Shown here in pieces: positions 41,100-50,283 of a stretch of 64,000 nucleotides of DNA; position 1 is the stretch's first letter, and each line of letters begins with the position of its first letter. A program made the translations under genes and the position numbers. This DNA is from Acinetobacter soli. Lineage in GTDB: Bacteria; Pseudomonadota; Gammaproteobacteria; Pseudomonadales; Moraxellaceae. The stretch covers positions 1 to 64,000 of the forward strand of contig NZ_BBNM01000008.1 of the NCBI RefSeq assembly GCF_000760595.1, given 5' to 3'. Under the pieces are notes generated by a model that was not told where the DNA came from, ran no database searches, and worked only from the letters and a program-made list of their open reading frames with translations.

Positions 41100-42002
41100 T
41101 TAGGCCCGTTGATTGGATCGGATAAATGGCAATCCTTTGGGCTGGATAAACAGAATTAAATTACCAAGTAAAATCAGCATCACCCCGAATACTGCACTCC
41201 ACGTCCACTGATAACCTTCAAAAAAAGTTGAAATGGTCAGTGCCACCAAGGGAAACAGCAAGGTGCTGTATGCGGCAGGCCCTGCCCCGATCCGCCGGAT
41301 CAGCACAAAATAAATTGAAAACCCCAGTACAGATCCAATCACCGCAAGATACATCAAGGCAGACCAACCGACCACTGAACTCTCGGGTAAATATGATTGG
41401 CCGGTGAGCGCAATGATGACAGCCATCACGATGGCGCCGTAGAGCATGGCATAGGTATTGGTGGTCAGGACATCACAGCCTTGTTTCTGATGACGCAAAC
41501 TAATCATATTCCCCAAAGAAAAACCATAAGTCCCCAATACACACAATAAAATTGCGCTCACGGTTTGCCAGTCGTTTTGCGTCGTTGCTAAGTCGTGCCA
41601 AAATAAAGCGATCATGCCCAACAAACCACAGATAAACGCAGGCAGGAAATAGGCTGAAATTGGCTGACGGAAAAAGAAATAGCTATTGAGTGTGTTAAAA
41701 AGAACCGCCATAGAAAAAATAACGGATTCCAGACCGCTGCTGATGTAACGCACGGCGATGTAAAAGCAGATAAAATTTAAACTAAAAATACATAAGCCTT
41801 GTAACAAGCAGAACAGGTGATCATTGAGTTTCAGGCGAGTTAATCGTCTTGAAATCAGGAGCGCCACCATCAAGAGTGCACCCGCAATAAAAAACCGCCA
41901 AAATACCGCAACAACCGGCGCGATTTCAGCACTTTGCAAGGTAATTGCGATCCATGTCGTTCCAAAAATCAGCACCACCAAGGCATATAACACCGCGTTC
42001 AT
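41100..42002 (-). CDS. EamA/DMT family transporter
   Basis: A 300-residue inner-membrane protein with ten predicted helices in two EamA repeats (about 5-130 and 150-285). The N-terminus YALVVLIFGTTWIAITLQ is typical of the drug/metabolite exporter superfamily. It is divergent from the AraC gene at 42181, which may regulate it. The substrate is unknown. Confidence 0.85.
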   Translation of the reverse strand: MNAVLYALVVLIFGTTWIAITLQSAEIAPVVAVFWRFFIAGALLMVALLISRRLTRLKLNDHLFCLLQGLCIFSLNFICFYIAVRYISSGLESVIFSMAVLFNTLNSYFFFRQPISAYFLPAFICGLLGMIALFWHDLATTQNDWQTVSAILLCVLGTYGFSLGNMISLRHQKQGCDVLTTNTYAMLYGAIVMAVIIALTGQSYLPESSVVGWSALMYLAVIGSVLGFSIYFVLIRRIGAGPAAYSTLLFPLVALTISTFFEGYQWTWSAVFGVMLILLGNLILFIQPKGLPFIRSNQRA

Positions 42003-42180
42003 TACAATCTCTTTTTATCCAGTGTGCTCAACAGTATCCGCAGTGCTCATTTTGAACGCTTTCGCATATTTGCGGCCACTTGCCTAATCTTGCGTTTTTT
42101 TACGAGACAACTTTTATCAAATGATGAAAAAAAGGATAAAATCATCGCATTATTATTTTTAATTCGCTACCGCATTTGGC

Positions 42181-43056
42181 ATGAACTATCAAACCCTGTC
42201 GCAGTTGCAACAGCATAAAACCAAGTTACTCGATAGCCTGCAACTGGGCTCGGGCATGCAGTTGGCTGCTTGGCAAAACCAGCACGATCGGGTAAGTGTA
42301 TGCAGTGATCACCATACCTTGAGTTTATATATCAAGGGCGGCTATGAAAGTTATAAAAAGACCCCACAGGGATGGCGTAATGGTGGTGGGCCAGATCGCT
42401 TTTGTTTAATGCCTGAGGGACAAGCCTCGACGTGGGACATTCGTGATCATCTGCGTTTTGTGCATCTGTACTATACCGATCAGCATTTAAAGCATGTCGC
42501 AGCACAAATTTGGGACAAAGAACCCGCGCACATCGAATTGGCAGAACAAAGTTTTGTCGAGGATGTCCAAATCAGTAGTGTATATCGGCATTTTTTGCTC
42601 AATTGTGATTGGCAAGATCGCAGCAATCATTTACAGCTTAGCCACAGCGCCAGCTTACTGCTGATCTCTCTATTACAGCGTTATAGCAACGTAGAATGGC
42701 AATTACCGCGAGTGAGCGGCGGGCTGGCGCCGTTTATGCTTCATCGGCTAAAAGCATGGATAGACGAGCACCTTGCAGAAGCCATGACCTTGGCAGACAT
42801 GGCAGCACAGACCGAACTGAGCGAATATCACTTTGCCCACATGTTTAAGCAGTCAACAGGGGTATCACCGCATCAATATGTATTACAACAACGCTTGCAA
42901 CGGGCGCATGACTTGGCGCTTCACTCAACCGAACCGCTTACCGAAATTGCCCTGCAATGTGGTTTTAGTTCTGCCAGCCATTTTAGTACGCGTTTCAAGC
43001 AGTACTATGGCTATCGCCCTTCCGAATTACGGCTTGGGCGAGCTACCCCCGATTAA
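42181..43056 (+). CDS. AraC family transcriptional regulator
   Basis: A 291-residue regulator with an N-terminal sensor domain (GGGPDRFCLMPEGQASTWDI, a cupin-like AraC_binding segment) and two C-terminal helix-turn-helix motifs (TLADMAAQTELSEYHFAHMFKQSTG and LTEIALQCGFSSASHFSTRFKQYYG). It is divergent from the EamA exporter, its probable target. Its TAA overlaps the stop codon of the convergent GST gene. Confidence 0.88.
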   Translation: MNYQTLSQLQQHKTKLLDSLQLGSGMQLAAWQNQHDRVSVCSDHHTLSLYIKGGYESYKKTPQGWRNGGGPDRFCLMPEGQASTWDIRDHLRFVHLYYTDQHLKHVAAQIWDKEPAHIELAEQSFVEDVQISSVYRHFLLNCDWQDRSNHLQLSHSASLLLISLLQRYSNVEWQLPRVSGGLAPFMLHRLKAWIDEHLAEAMTLADMAAQTELSEYHFAHMFKQSTGVSPHQYVLQQRLQRAHDLALHSTEPLTEIALQCGFSSASHFSTRFKQYYGYRPSELRLGRATPD

Positions 43057-43694
43057 TAATCCCCTTTCTCTTTGGCACGCTGATAAGCCGGGCGCGTTTC
43101 AATTCGCTTTAAAAATGCCCGAATATTTGGAAACTGCCCAGTTGTTCGGGTTAGCAATGCATTCAGCGGAAAGCTCATTTGAATATCGGCAAAGCTAAAT
43201 TCTCCAGCAAAGTAATCGTGTTCAGATAAATACTGCTCGATAAAGGCAATATGATCTTTTAACCGTGGGCCAATAAATCCGGCTTTAACGCCATCGGTAA
43301 TTTTGTTGGCGACTGGTCGAATAAAAAATGGAACATTTTTACCCACATTATTCATCACCAGTTGAAACACCAGCAACGGCATCAGTGAACCTTCAGCATA
43401 GTGCATCCAATAAAGGTACTGAAATGCATCGTCATCTTGCTGCGGTTTAAAACGTTGTGCCGTATCAAATTTTGTTTGCAAGTACTCCAGAATCACAGCC
43501 GATTCTGCAATGGTACGTCCGGCATCTTCTAAAATAGGCGCTTTGCCGAGCGGATGTACGCGTTTGAGCTCAGGTGGTGCTGCAAGGCTTGGCAGTCGTT
43601 TGTAAAGCTTGATCTGATATTGCTGCTGGAGCTCTTCAAGTGCCCATACAATACGAAATGAGCGTGATTTTTCTAGATGGTGAATCGTCAGCAT
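43053..43694 (-). CDS. Glutathione S-transferase family protein
   Basis: A 213-residue cytosolic GST with a thioredoxin-like N-terminal domain (about 1-80, HHLEKSRSFRIVWALEEL; HPLGKAPILEDAGRTIAESAVILEYL with the glutathione-binding ES pair) and an all-helical C-terminal domain (about 90-205). Ser9 or Ser11 could be the thiol-activating residue. The substrate is unknown. Convergent with the AraC gene; the stop codons overlap. Confidence 0.88.
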   Translation of the reverse strand: MLTIHHLEKSRSFRIVWALEELQQQYQIKLYKRLPSLAAPPELKRVHPLGKAPILEDAGRTIAESAVILEYLQTKFDTAQRFKPQQDDDAFQYLYWMHYAEGSLMPLLVFQLVMNNVGKNVPFFIRPVANKITDGVKAGFIGPRLKDHIAFIEQYLSEHDYFAGEFSFADIQMSFPLNALLTRTTGQFPNIRAFLKRIETRPAYQRAKEKGDY

Positions 43695-43884
43695 GAGATT
43701 TTCTTTTAGTCCTGATGTGTCTGATCTGTACTCTCAGTTATAGCATTAAGCCCATGACAATGGCATGGACTTAACTGTAAAGTCATTTCATTGAAACATC
43801 ATGATGGAATGATGATTCTCATCTCAACACTGCGCTGCAAGGTTTTAATCACTAATCTATTAACTGCACTTCGGGCAATACAAC

Positions 43885-44832
43885 TTATTTGGATGCTCTC
43901 ATCTGATCTGGAAAGGTAGGCGCTTCTAGTCGCGGACCATCATAATCTGCAATTTCACCAAAACGTGAGTCGTGATTGATCCATTGGTCACGGGCTTCAC
44001 GTAATTCCTCGGTGGTACGTCCAACCAGATTCCACCACAATAAAATCGGTGTTTTAAATGGCTCTCCACCGATCAGTAACACCCGATGACCTTGTGGCAA
44101 TTCAATCTCAATTTCGCTAGCACCAGATTCGAGGACCAGCAGATTGTCTTGAGTGAGTTCGTGGCCATTGATCCATGCATGACCATCCAATGCCAAAAAA
44201 CCATATTCGAATTTTGGATTCAGTGAAATACGTGTTTTGGTGTCTGCCTGTGCAGTCATGTCGACGCCAACCAGAGGCGTATGCACAGCCACAGGTGACT
44301 GTTGCCCCATAAACTCGCCCACCAGTACCGTAAACTTGATCTGATCTTGTTCTGTGTGCGGCAGATTCGGATAATGATCAAATTGTGGCGCCATATTGCG
44401 TTTTTCATCTGGCAAGGCAATCCATAGCTGAGCCGCATGCATTTTAGTCTCATGCTCTGGTGCTACCTCGGTATGCGAAATACCGTACCCGGCTGTCATT
44501 AAATTAACCTGATACGGACGGATTAACTGCTTCGATCCCAGACTATCGGTGTGCATAATGGTGCCTTCGATCATCCAGGTAAAGGTTTGCAGGCCAATAT
44601 GCGGGTGTGGCCCCACATCCAAGCCATCGCCTTGTGGAAAATGTACCGGCCCTGCATGATCCAAAAAGCACCACGCACCTATCATACGTTTGTGACGGCT
44701 GGGTAAGGCTCGCTTGATGACCGTGCCTTGACCGATTTCTGCACGACGAATGGGAAATTCCTGAATTGATTGAGGGGCGGATGATTCGCATTGTTGTGAA
44801 TCAGAGATGTCCGTGTCATGGTTGGTGGTCAT
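43885..44832 (-). CDS. Pirin family protein
   Basis: A 315-residue bicupin. The N-terminal cupin carries the metal-site histidines in VGPHPHIGLQTFTWMIEG and ISHTEVAPEHE, as in E. coli YhhW, which is a quercetin 2,3-dioxygenase. The C-terminal pirin domain (about 190-300, with GEPFKTPILLWWNLVGRT) is complete. The role in vivo is unclear for most bacterial pirins. The gene stands alone. Confidence 0.9.
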   Translation of the reverse strand: MTTNHDTDISDSQQCESSAPQSIQEFPIRRAEIGQGTVIKRALPSRHKRMIGAWCFLDHAGPVHFPQGDGLDVGPHPHIGLQTFTWMIEGTIMHTDSLGSKQLIRPYQVNLMTAGYGISHTEVAPEHETKMHAAQLWIALPDEKRNMAPQFDHYPNLPHTEQDQIKFTVLVGEFMGQQSPVAVHTPLVGVDMTAQADTKTRISLNPKFEYGFLALDGHAWINGHELTQDNLLVLESGASEIEIELPQGHRVLLIGGEPFKTPILLWWNLVGRTTEELREARDQWINHDSRFGEIADYDGPRLEAPTFPDQMRASK

Positions 44833-45184
44833 GGTTTTTTATCCTTTATGATCTTTAATCATATTTTTTCTTTTCATCGGTGCTGAAAAATGAGAAGTAT
44901 CTTTGAGCATAGCCTGTCTGGTCCATCGGGTCTTTGGTGGTTAAGTAACTATTTGAGGGCTTGGCTTGAATCAAAAATATCGATTCTTTCAAGCCATTTT
45001 TAGCTCATCTCTTGACGTACTCTCGCCTCTCATTTTTCTATCAGTTTCTTCTTCTATCTCGACATAAAGCGCATAAAAATAAATTCATTCTTTGCTATTT
45101 TTCAATTAAATTGAAGAGCCAAAATTTTTAATTAGATTTTCTAATTGATCCACTCTGTACTTTTTTATTGAAGCGTCAAGCCTT
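44833..45184. other. Intergenic region upstream of the pirin gene and a small membrane-protein gene
   Basis: About 350 AT-rich bases with no convincing ORF. The only structure noted is a 7-bp inverted repeat AATTAGA/TCTAATT around three T at 45130-45146, which could be an operator or chance. Confidence 0.35.
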
Positions 45185-45376
45185 ATGACTCGGCGAAATG
45201 TGTTGGTTTTACTTTGGGTGCTTCTTCCTGCGTTGCTTACAGCATGCATTTTATCGATTGCTGGAAATCCTTCCGATGGTATTCGCCTCGGCTTACTCTC
45301 ACTTCCAGGAGCATGGCTGATTTATCGTGCGATGTCACGCGCTCGGTTGGGTTGGAAAGTGGCAGTATCATCTTAA
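45185..45376 (+). CDS. Small membrane protein, function unknown
   Basis: 63 residues with two hydrophobic segments (about 6-25 and 34-50) separated by the polar loop AGNPSDGIR, and a basic stretch at the end (SRARLGWK). No family recognised and no clear ribosome site. A strong terminator 26 bases after the stop supports it being a real transcription unit. Confidence 0.5.
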   Translation: MTRRNVLVLLWVLLPALLTACILSIAGNPSDGIRLGLLSLPGAWLIYRAMSRARLGWKVAVSS

Positions 45377-45396
45377 AATTACCACCGATTTAAAAG

Positions 45397-45426
45397 AAAA
45401 AAGAGCGCCAATTGGCGCTCTTTTTT
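45397..45426. terminator. Strong bidirectional terminator
   Basis: The self-complementary core GAGCGCCAATTGGCGCTC is flanked by six A on the left and six T on the right. It can serve the small membrane-protein gene from the left and guaA readthrough from the right. Confidence 0.85.
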
Positions 45427-45462
45427 AAACTATAAGGGATTTCAACTTCACTACCACGAGCA

Positions 45463-45626
45463 AAGCGCTTGTCGTAAATTTGGCAAAATGCGATGCATTT
45501 TGAAAGCCCAACTGCCGCGAGCAAGCTCTTGTCGTAAATTTGGCAAAATGCGATGCATTTTGAAAGCCCAACTGCCGCGAGCAAGCTCTTGTCGTAAATT
45601 TGGCAAAATGCGATGCATTTTGAAAA
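45463..45626. repeat. 60-bp tandem repeat with internal hairpins, 3' of guaA
   Basis: A 60-base unit is repeated head to tail (45481-45540 and 45541-45600 are identical). A third, partial copy starts at 45601 and reaches guaA, and part of the unit also precedes the first copy. Each copy contains the perfect inverted repeat CAAAATGC-GAT-GCATTTTG and a second imperfect one (CGAGCAAG/CTTGTCG). On the minus strand the array lies in the 3' untranslated region of guaA. It could fold as three successive hairpins; function unknown. Confidence 0.9.
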
Positions 45627-45633
45627 CCCAAAT

Positions 45634-47202
45634 TTACTCCCATTCAATGGTTGCAGGGGGTTTAGACGACACGTCGTAAACAACACGTGAAACGTCTTTA
45701 ATTTCATTCATGATACGCGTTGAGATCTTATCGACCAATTCGTATGGTAAGTGTGCAAAACGCGCGGTCATGAAATCGACTGTTTCTACAGCACGTAACG
45801 CAATCACCCATGCATAACGACGACCATCTCCGACCACGCCCACAGATTTTACAGGTTGGAACACAGCAAACGCTTGTGCTGTTTTGTCGTACCAACCACT
45901 GGCACGTAATTCCTGCATAAAGATGTCATCGGCAAGGCGAAGAATATCGGCATATTCTTTTTTCACTTCACCCAAAATACGCACACCCAAACCAGGACCT
46001 GGGAATGGATGACGATAAATCATGCTATGTGGCAAGCCCAATGTGGTGCCCAGTTTACGCACTTCATCTTTAAACAAGTCGCGTAATGGCTCAACCAAAT
46101 CAAACGCCAAGTCTTCTGGTAAGCCGCCCACATTATGGTGCGATTTAATCACATGCGCTTTACCTTGTTTGCTGGCGGCAGATTCAATCACATCAGGATA
46201 AATTGTGCCTTGCGCCAAGAATTTTACACCGTCAAGTTTACGTGCTTCTTCTGCAAACACTTCAATAAACTCGCGGCCAATAATTTTACGTTTTTTCTCT
46301 GGATCAACTTCACCAGCCAACGCAGTCAAGAAACGCTCTTCAGCATCGGCACGGATCACACGGATGCCCATGTTGTCTGCAAACATTTGCATAACTTGAT
46401 CGCCTTCGTTTAAACGAAGTAAACCGTTGTCGACAAATACGCAGGTCAGTTGATCGCCAATTGCCTTGTGTAGCAATGCTGCCACCACAGATGAATCAAC
46501 ACCACCAGATAAACCGAGCAATACTTTTTCATCGCCAATTTGCTGACGCAGTTGCTCTACACGCAAATCGATAATGTGTTCTGGTGTCCAGAGGCCGCCA
46601 CATCCACAAATTTTGTGAACAAAGTTAGACAATAATTCTGCACCTTTAGCGGTATGTGTCACTTCCGGATGGAACTGCACGCCATAAAAACGGCGCGTTT
46701 CATCAGACGCAGCCGCAAACGGACAGCTTGGTGTACTTGCAGTAGTCACGAAACCTTCTGGTAAACGACCGACTTTGTCGCCATGGCTCATCCAGACATG
46801 CAGCTGGTTCTCACGATCTTGTAAATTACCGATCAGTGGGTCACGGTGCTGGATATCCACTTCGGCATAACCAAATTCATGCACAGTACCCGGTACTACT
46901 TGACCGCCCAGTTGCTCTGACATGGTTTGGAAACCATAACAAATCCCCAATACCGGTACACCAAGCTCAAAAACAACTTGAGGCGCACGTGGACTACCTT
47001 CCACATGTACACTTTCAGGTCCACCCGACAAGATAATGCCGTTCGGATTAAATGCACGAATGTCTTCTTCAGACATATCAAAAGCATACATTTCAGAATA
47101 TACGCCGGCTTCACGTACACGACGCGCAATCAGCTGGCTGTATTGAGAACCGAAATCCAAAATTAAGATACGATCATCAGTAATGTGAGTATTGGTTGTC
47201 AT
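45634..47202 (-). CDS. guaA: GMP synthase (glutamine-hydrolysing)
   Basis: Converts XMP to GMP with glutamine as nitrogen donor. 522 residues from the ATG at 47202: the class I glutamine amidotransferase domain ([14 protein letters not shown], catalytic Cys in LGICYGFQ, His/Glu in QFHPEV), the ATP-pyrophosphatase domain with [10 protein letters not shown], and the C-terminal dimerisation domain ending in ATIEWE. An upstream in-frame extension to 47250 is not expected by comparison with known GuaA. The stop lies directly beside the 60-bp tandem repeat. Confidence 0.96.
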   Translation of the reverse strand: MTTNTHITDDRILILDFGSQYSQLIARRVREAGVYSEMYAFDMSEEDIRAFNPNGIILSGGPESVHVEGSPRAPQVVFELGVPVLGICYGFQTMSEQLGGQVVPGTVHEFGYAEVDIQHRDPLIGNLQDRENQLHVWMSHGDKVGRLPEGFVTTASTPSCPFAAASDETRRFYGVQFHPEVTHTAKGAELLSNFVHKICGCGGLWTPEHIIDLRVEQLRQQIGDEKVLLGLSGGVDSSVVAALLHKAIGDQLTCVFVDNGLLRLNEGDQVMQMFADNMGIRVIRADAEERFLTALAGEVDPEKKRKIIGREFIEVFAEEARKLDGVKFLAQGTIYPDVIESAASKQGKAHVIKSHHNVGGLPEDLAFDLVEPLRDLFKDEVRKLGTTLGLPHSMIYRHPFPGPGLGVRILGEVKKEYADILRLADDIFMQELRASGWYDKTAQAFAVFQPVKSVGVVGDGRRYAWVIALRAVETVDFMTARFAHLPYELVDKISTRIMNEIKDVSRVVYDVSSKPPATIEWE

Positions 47203-47330
47203 GATTACACAACTATGCAAGGCAACGAGAGAAGCGCAGTATTCTAACATTTTTCACTGTACCGCGCACGCTCTTTCCTTCAACAATCACACTCGCTAAA
47301 AGAGTCGATGAAATACAAGGATTTACTTAA

Positions 47331-47705
47331 TTAATGTGCGTGCGTATAACGCTCGATTTGAATCACCTCAATATCGGTCGGTTTATAGCGATGTGTATCG
47401 ACTTCACCCACCACACGAACATGATCACCGACCTTCAAATTGGCCTGTCGCCATAGGTCATCGTCAATCTCCACGCCAATGCGACCGGTCGCATCTTGAA
47501 ACTGATAATGATCGCCTTTGAGGTGCTGGGTAATCTGTCCAATCAGAGTAATGCCTGTTTCGTCTTTAAGCTGAGCGATTTGTTGCACATTCACTTTATT
47601 TTTAGCCGCTTCTTGAATAATCACATGATCATCCTTACCCGCAAAGGCCATCGATGAGGCCGCTAAACCGACCATAAGCGACAATAACGTCGTTGTTTTT
47701 TTCAC
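47331..47705 (-). CDS. YgiW/YdeI-type OB-fold stress protein (BOF family)
   Basis: A 124-residue periplasmic protein: a signal peptide (KKTTTLLSLMVGLAASSMAFA), then a BOF-type OB fold (about 45-120, TGITLIGQITQHLKGDHYQF ... VDTHRYKPTDIEVIQIE). Homologues YgiW and YdeI support tolerance to peroxide, cadmium or cationic peptides. The His-ending tail (ERYTHAH) is notable but short. It stands alone downstream of the guaA start region. Confidence 0.85.
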   Translation of the reverse strand: MKKTTTLLSLMVGLAASSMAFAGKDDHVIIQEAAKNKVNVQQIAQLKDETGITLIGQITQHLKGDHYQFQDATGRIGVEIDDDLWRQANLKVGDHVRVVGEVDTHRYKPTDIEVIQIERYTHAH

Positions 47706-47808
47706 AGATCATCTCCTTTTATTATTCAACTTGTTGTGATCTAAACAGAATTTCACGAGATTGTCGGGTAGAGATTTGTAAGAGGCAAATCAAGCCGCTT
47801 GATCAATG

Positions 47809-48231
47809 TTACTTTTCAATTGCGGTATCGATACTAAACTTGCCTGCGCCATGTAGCATCAAGAAAAATAACCCACCTGCCATCGCAAAGTTTTTCATAA
47901 AGTTAATGGCTTGTGCACTATCGGCGCCTTCATGAAAAATAAATGCCGTGATGATGCTAAAAATTCCTAGACCAAACGCCGCAAAGCGGGCCTGAAATCC
48001 AAACAGCAACGCAAGACCACCACCAAGCTCTACCAGAATCGTCAGAGGTAATAATGCTCCCGGCACTCCCATAGACTCCATATAACCTACTGTTGCAGTA
48101 TAAGCAGTCAGTTTGCCCCAACCCGCTACGATAAAAATATAAGCCATCAATACGCGGGCCACCAAGCTGACCACACCATTTACACCGTGATGAGCGACTG
48201 CATTTTTAACGATAACATTTGGATTAAACAT
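47809..48231 (-). CDS. DoxX family membrane protein
   Basis: A 140-residue protein with four transmembrane helices and the DoxX signature (LVARVLMAYIFIVAGWGKL, then GVPGALLPLTILVELGGGLALLFG). Members of this family are linked to quinone or thiol redox reactions and oxidative-stress tolerance. It is divergent from the DedA gene. Function not determined. Confidence 0.85.
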   Translation of the reverse strand: MFNPNVIVKNAVAHHGVNGVVSLVARVLMAYIFIVAGWGKLTAYTATVGYMESMGVPGALLPLTILVELGGGLALLFGFQARFAAFGLGIFSIITAFIFHEGADSAQAINFMKNFAMAGGLFFLMLHGAGKFSIDTAIEK

Positions 48232-48428
48232 CAGATATACCTCATTATTTGAACATGTTTTGGAATACTGAGATTCTAAGTAGAATTATTTTTGCAATAA
48301 ACATGATTAAAAATACAAATTGTTCTATTTTGAGAACAATAAATCTCTTTCAGATTGTTACTTTATCGTACTGACTTTCCGGTACAGCACTGTTAGGATT
48401 TGGATACAATTTTGCACTTTGATGCCCC

Positions 48429-49076
48429 ATGGAACTCTTCGATTTTATTTTACATGTTGATGACCACCTCCTTGAATTCATTCGAAATTATGGAGTCTGG
48501 ATCTATGCCATCTTGTTTCTGATTATTTTTGTAGAAACTGGTTTGGTGGTCATGCCTTTTTTACCAGGTGACAGTTTATTGTTTGCAGCCGGCGCGCTGG
48601 CTGCCTCAACCGGTGCCATGGATCCTTGGCTACTGGGTTTGCTGTTATTTATTGCAGCGGTGCTGGGTGATACGTTGAATTATCATATCGGACGCTTTAT
48701 CGGACCGCGTGTGTTTGAAATGAACTCTCGTTTTATCAACAAGTCACATTTGGTCAAAACCCATGCTTTTTTTGAGCGTCATGGCGGTAAAACCATTATT
48801 TTTGCACGCTTTATTCCGTTTGCTCGAACCTTTGCGCCGTTTGTAGCAGGCGCAGGCAGTATGAATTACAAATTTTTCCTAAGTTATAACGTCGTGGGTG
48901 CCTTTTTATGGATTGGCTCGTTTATTACGCTTGGGTATTTGTTTGGCAATATGCCTGTGGTCAAAGACAATTTCACGCATTTGATTTTTGGCATTATTAT
49001 TTTAAGTATTTTGCCTGGCGTGATCGGGTTTGTACGCCAAAAATATCTAAATAGACGCCAAACCTTGCAAAAATAA
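48429..49076 (+). CDS. DedA/VTT family membrane protein
   Basis: 215 residues with five to six hydrophobic segments. Conserved family features are ETGLVVMPFLPGDSLLFAAGALA and the half-helix GGKTIIFARFIPFARTFAPFVAGAGSMNY. DedA proteins are involved in lipid-carrier recycling, including undecaprenyl phosphate flipping for some members, and in membrane homeostasis. It is convergent with the LysE gene four bases away. Confidence 0.9.
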   Translation: MELFDFILHVDDHLLEFIRNYGVWIYAILFLIIFVETGLVVMPFLPGDSLLFAAGALAASTGAMDPWLLGLLLFIAAVLGDTLNYHIGRFIGPRVFEMNSRFINKSHLVKTHAFFERHGGKTIIFARFIPFARTFAPFVAGAGSMNYKFFLSYNVVGAFLWIGSFITLGYLFGNMPVVKDNFTHLIFGIIILSILPGVIGFVRQKYLNRRQTLQK

Positions 49077-49080
49077 ACGC

Positions 49081-49671
49081 TTAAAAGAATCTAAAAATCA
49101 CCGGTAGCATACAGACCACCAACAGCAAGGCAGAACCTTTATACAAATGTTCTGCCCGCACACCACGAACATTTCCTGCCAGCAAAGCACGCCCAAAACA
49201 CATCCAAAAGAACGCAACAGGCAACAAAATCAGGCTAAACAATATAAAGACATGCACGGTATTGTAGAGCGACTCCCAAGTTTCGGGCGGGAAAATACCC
49301 GCAGCAAACAGTAAGGCTTTCGGATTTTTTAAACTGGCAAAAAAGATCTGACGTGGCTTAATTGAGATGTGTTGCTGACTATGACGCTCAAGATGTGAAC
49401 TTTTCCATAAATTAAATGCCAGCCAAATGACATACATGGCACTAATGGTATGCAAAATCGGAATCAAAGCAGGCCAGATGGGTTCACCCAAGTGAATAAA
49501 AATGGCCCAGAGGCTAATGCCATAAATGTATCCCAGCCACTCTGCTGGCACCGCATAAGCTGTTTTTACAATACCTTGCTGGTGGGCAGCACTGGCCAGC
49601 AGGGCGTTGGTTGGCCCTGGAATCAGCAGTACCGCGATCATCGCGATGACAAAAAACCAACTCTCAATCAT
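49081..49671 (-). CDS. LysE family transporter
   Basis: About 196 residues from the ATG at 49671 (a GGAT lies just upstream), with six transmembrane helices. The LysE-like start AMIAVLLIPGPTNALLASAA and SLKNPKALLFAAGIFPPE fit an amino-acid exporter of this superfamily. The substrate is unknown; it is more divergent from RhtB than the gene at 28407. Confidence 0.8.
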   Translation of the reverse strand: MIESWFFVIAMIAVLLIPGPTNALLASAAHQQGIVKTAYAVPAEWLGYIYGISLWAIFIHLGEPIWPALIPILHTISAMYVIWLAFNLWKSSHLERHSQQHISIKPRQIFFASLKNPKALLFAAGIFPPETWESLYNTVHVFILFSLILLPVAFFWMCFGRALLAGNVRGVRAEHLYKGSALLLVVCMLPVIFRFF

Positions 49672-49838
49672 GCAGTATCCATAATGATGAAGAAGCAGCA
49701 CACCTTATAGGAAAGTCATTTCATCTGACAAGTTTTATACATTGACCGCACAGGAAAATCGACACAAAAACAGCAGTACTATTTTATAAGATTTTAATTT
49801 TTATAAACAATTTTAATAATATTTTGAAAAACTTAATT

Positions 49839-49873
49839 TTCGGTTTTACACCAAACTTGTGCGTAAAACCGAA
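49839..49873 (-). terminator. Terminator of the ParA-lipoprotein pair
   Basis: The perfect 11-bp stem TTCGGTTTTAC/GTAAAACCGAA with a 13-base loop lies 17 bases after the lipoprotein stop on the minus strand, followed by a loosely T-rich stretch. Confidence 0.6.
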
Positions 49874-49890
49874 GGCTTACGATAAAATCC

Positions 49891-50271
49891 TTATCGTTTG
49901 CCGGTCATAATCGGGCAATTTTTAAACTGTGCAGCTTGAGCAATCGCCTGCTGCTGGCCCAAAACACGAGATAATTCCGTGTTTTTGGTTTCAGATGACT
50001 GACCAAGATTAACCGAAACCGACGGTCCAAAGCCCCAACCGCCACGTCCCCAACCACCACCGAGCCCTAAGCCAACACCGACACCTGTACGTTTGGGTGT
50101 TTGTACGCCGCTGTTAATATACGTCTGAATCCGATTGTATTCACTTTGCAATTGCGAGCAATTGAGTGATTGATACTGCGTAGGTGAAACGTAGGTGGGT
50201 TTTACAGTGGTTGCACATGCACCGAGCAGTAAACTAGCGGCCACTAAAGGCACAACATTTAAACCTTTCAT
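49891..50271 (-). CDS. Small lipoprotein, function unknown
   Basis: 126 residues with a lipoprotein signal peptide (LVAASLLLGAC), a Tyr/Gln/Ser-rich middle (YVSPTQYQSLNCSQLQSEYN) and a Gly-rich stretch (GVGVGLGLGGGWGRGGWGFG) before a charged end. It follows the ParA gene after 12 bases on the same strand and shares its terminator. No domain is recognised; it is likely outer-membrane anchored. Confidence 0.65.
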   Translation of the reverse strand: MKGLNVVPLVAASLLLGACATTVKPTYVSPTQYQSLNCSQLQSEYNRIQTYINSGVQTPKRTGVGVGLGLGGGWGRGGWGFGPSVSVNLGQSSETKNTELSRVLGQQQAIAQAAQFKNCPIMTGKR

Positions 50272-50283
50272 ATATGATTCCCT

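Noticed and set aside
45463..45626. CRISPR array
   Set aside because: The 60-base units repeat completely with no unique spacers, and no cas genes are nearby.
45390..45707. Repeat protein with 20-residue repeats encoded across the tandem array
   Set aside because: The open frame exists only because 60 is a multiple of three; it overlaps the end of guaA in another frame and has no ribosome site or recognisable protein features.
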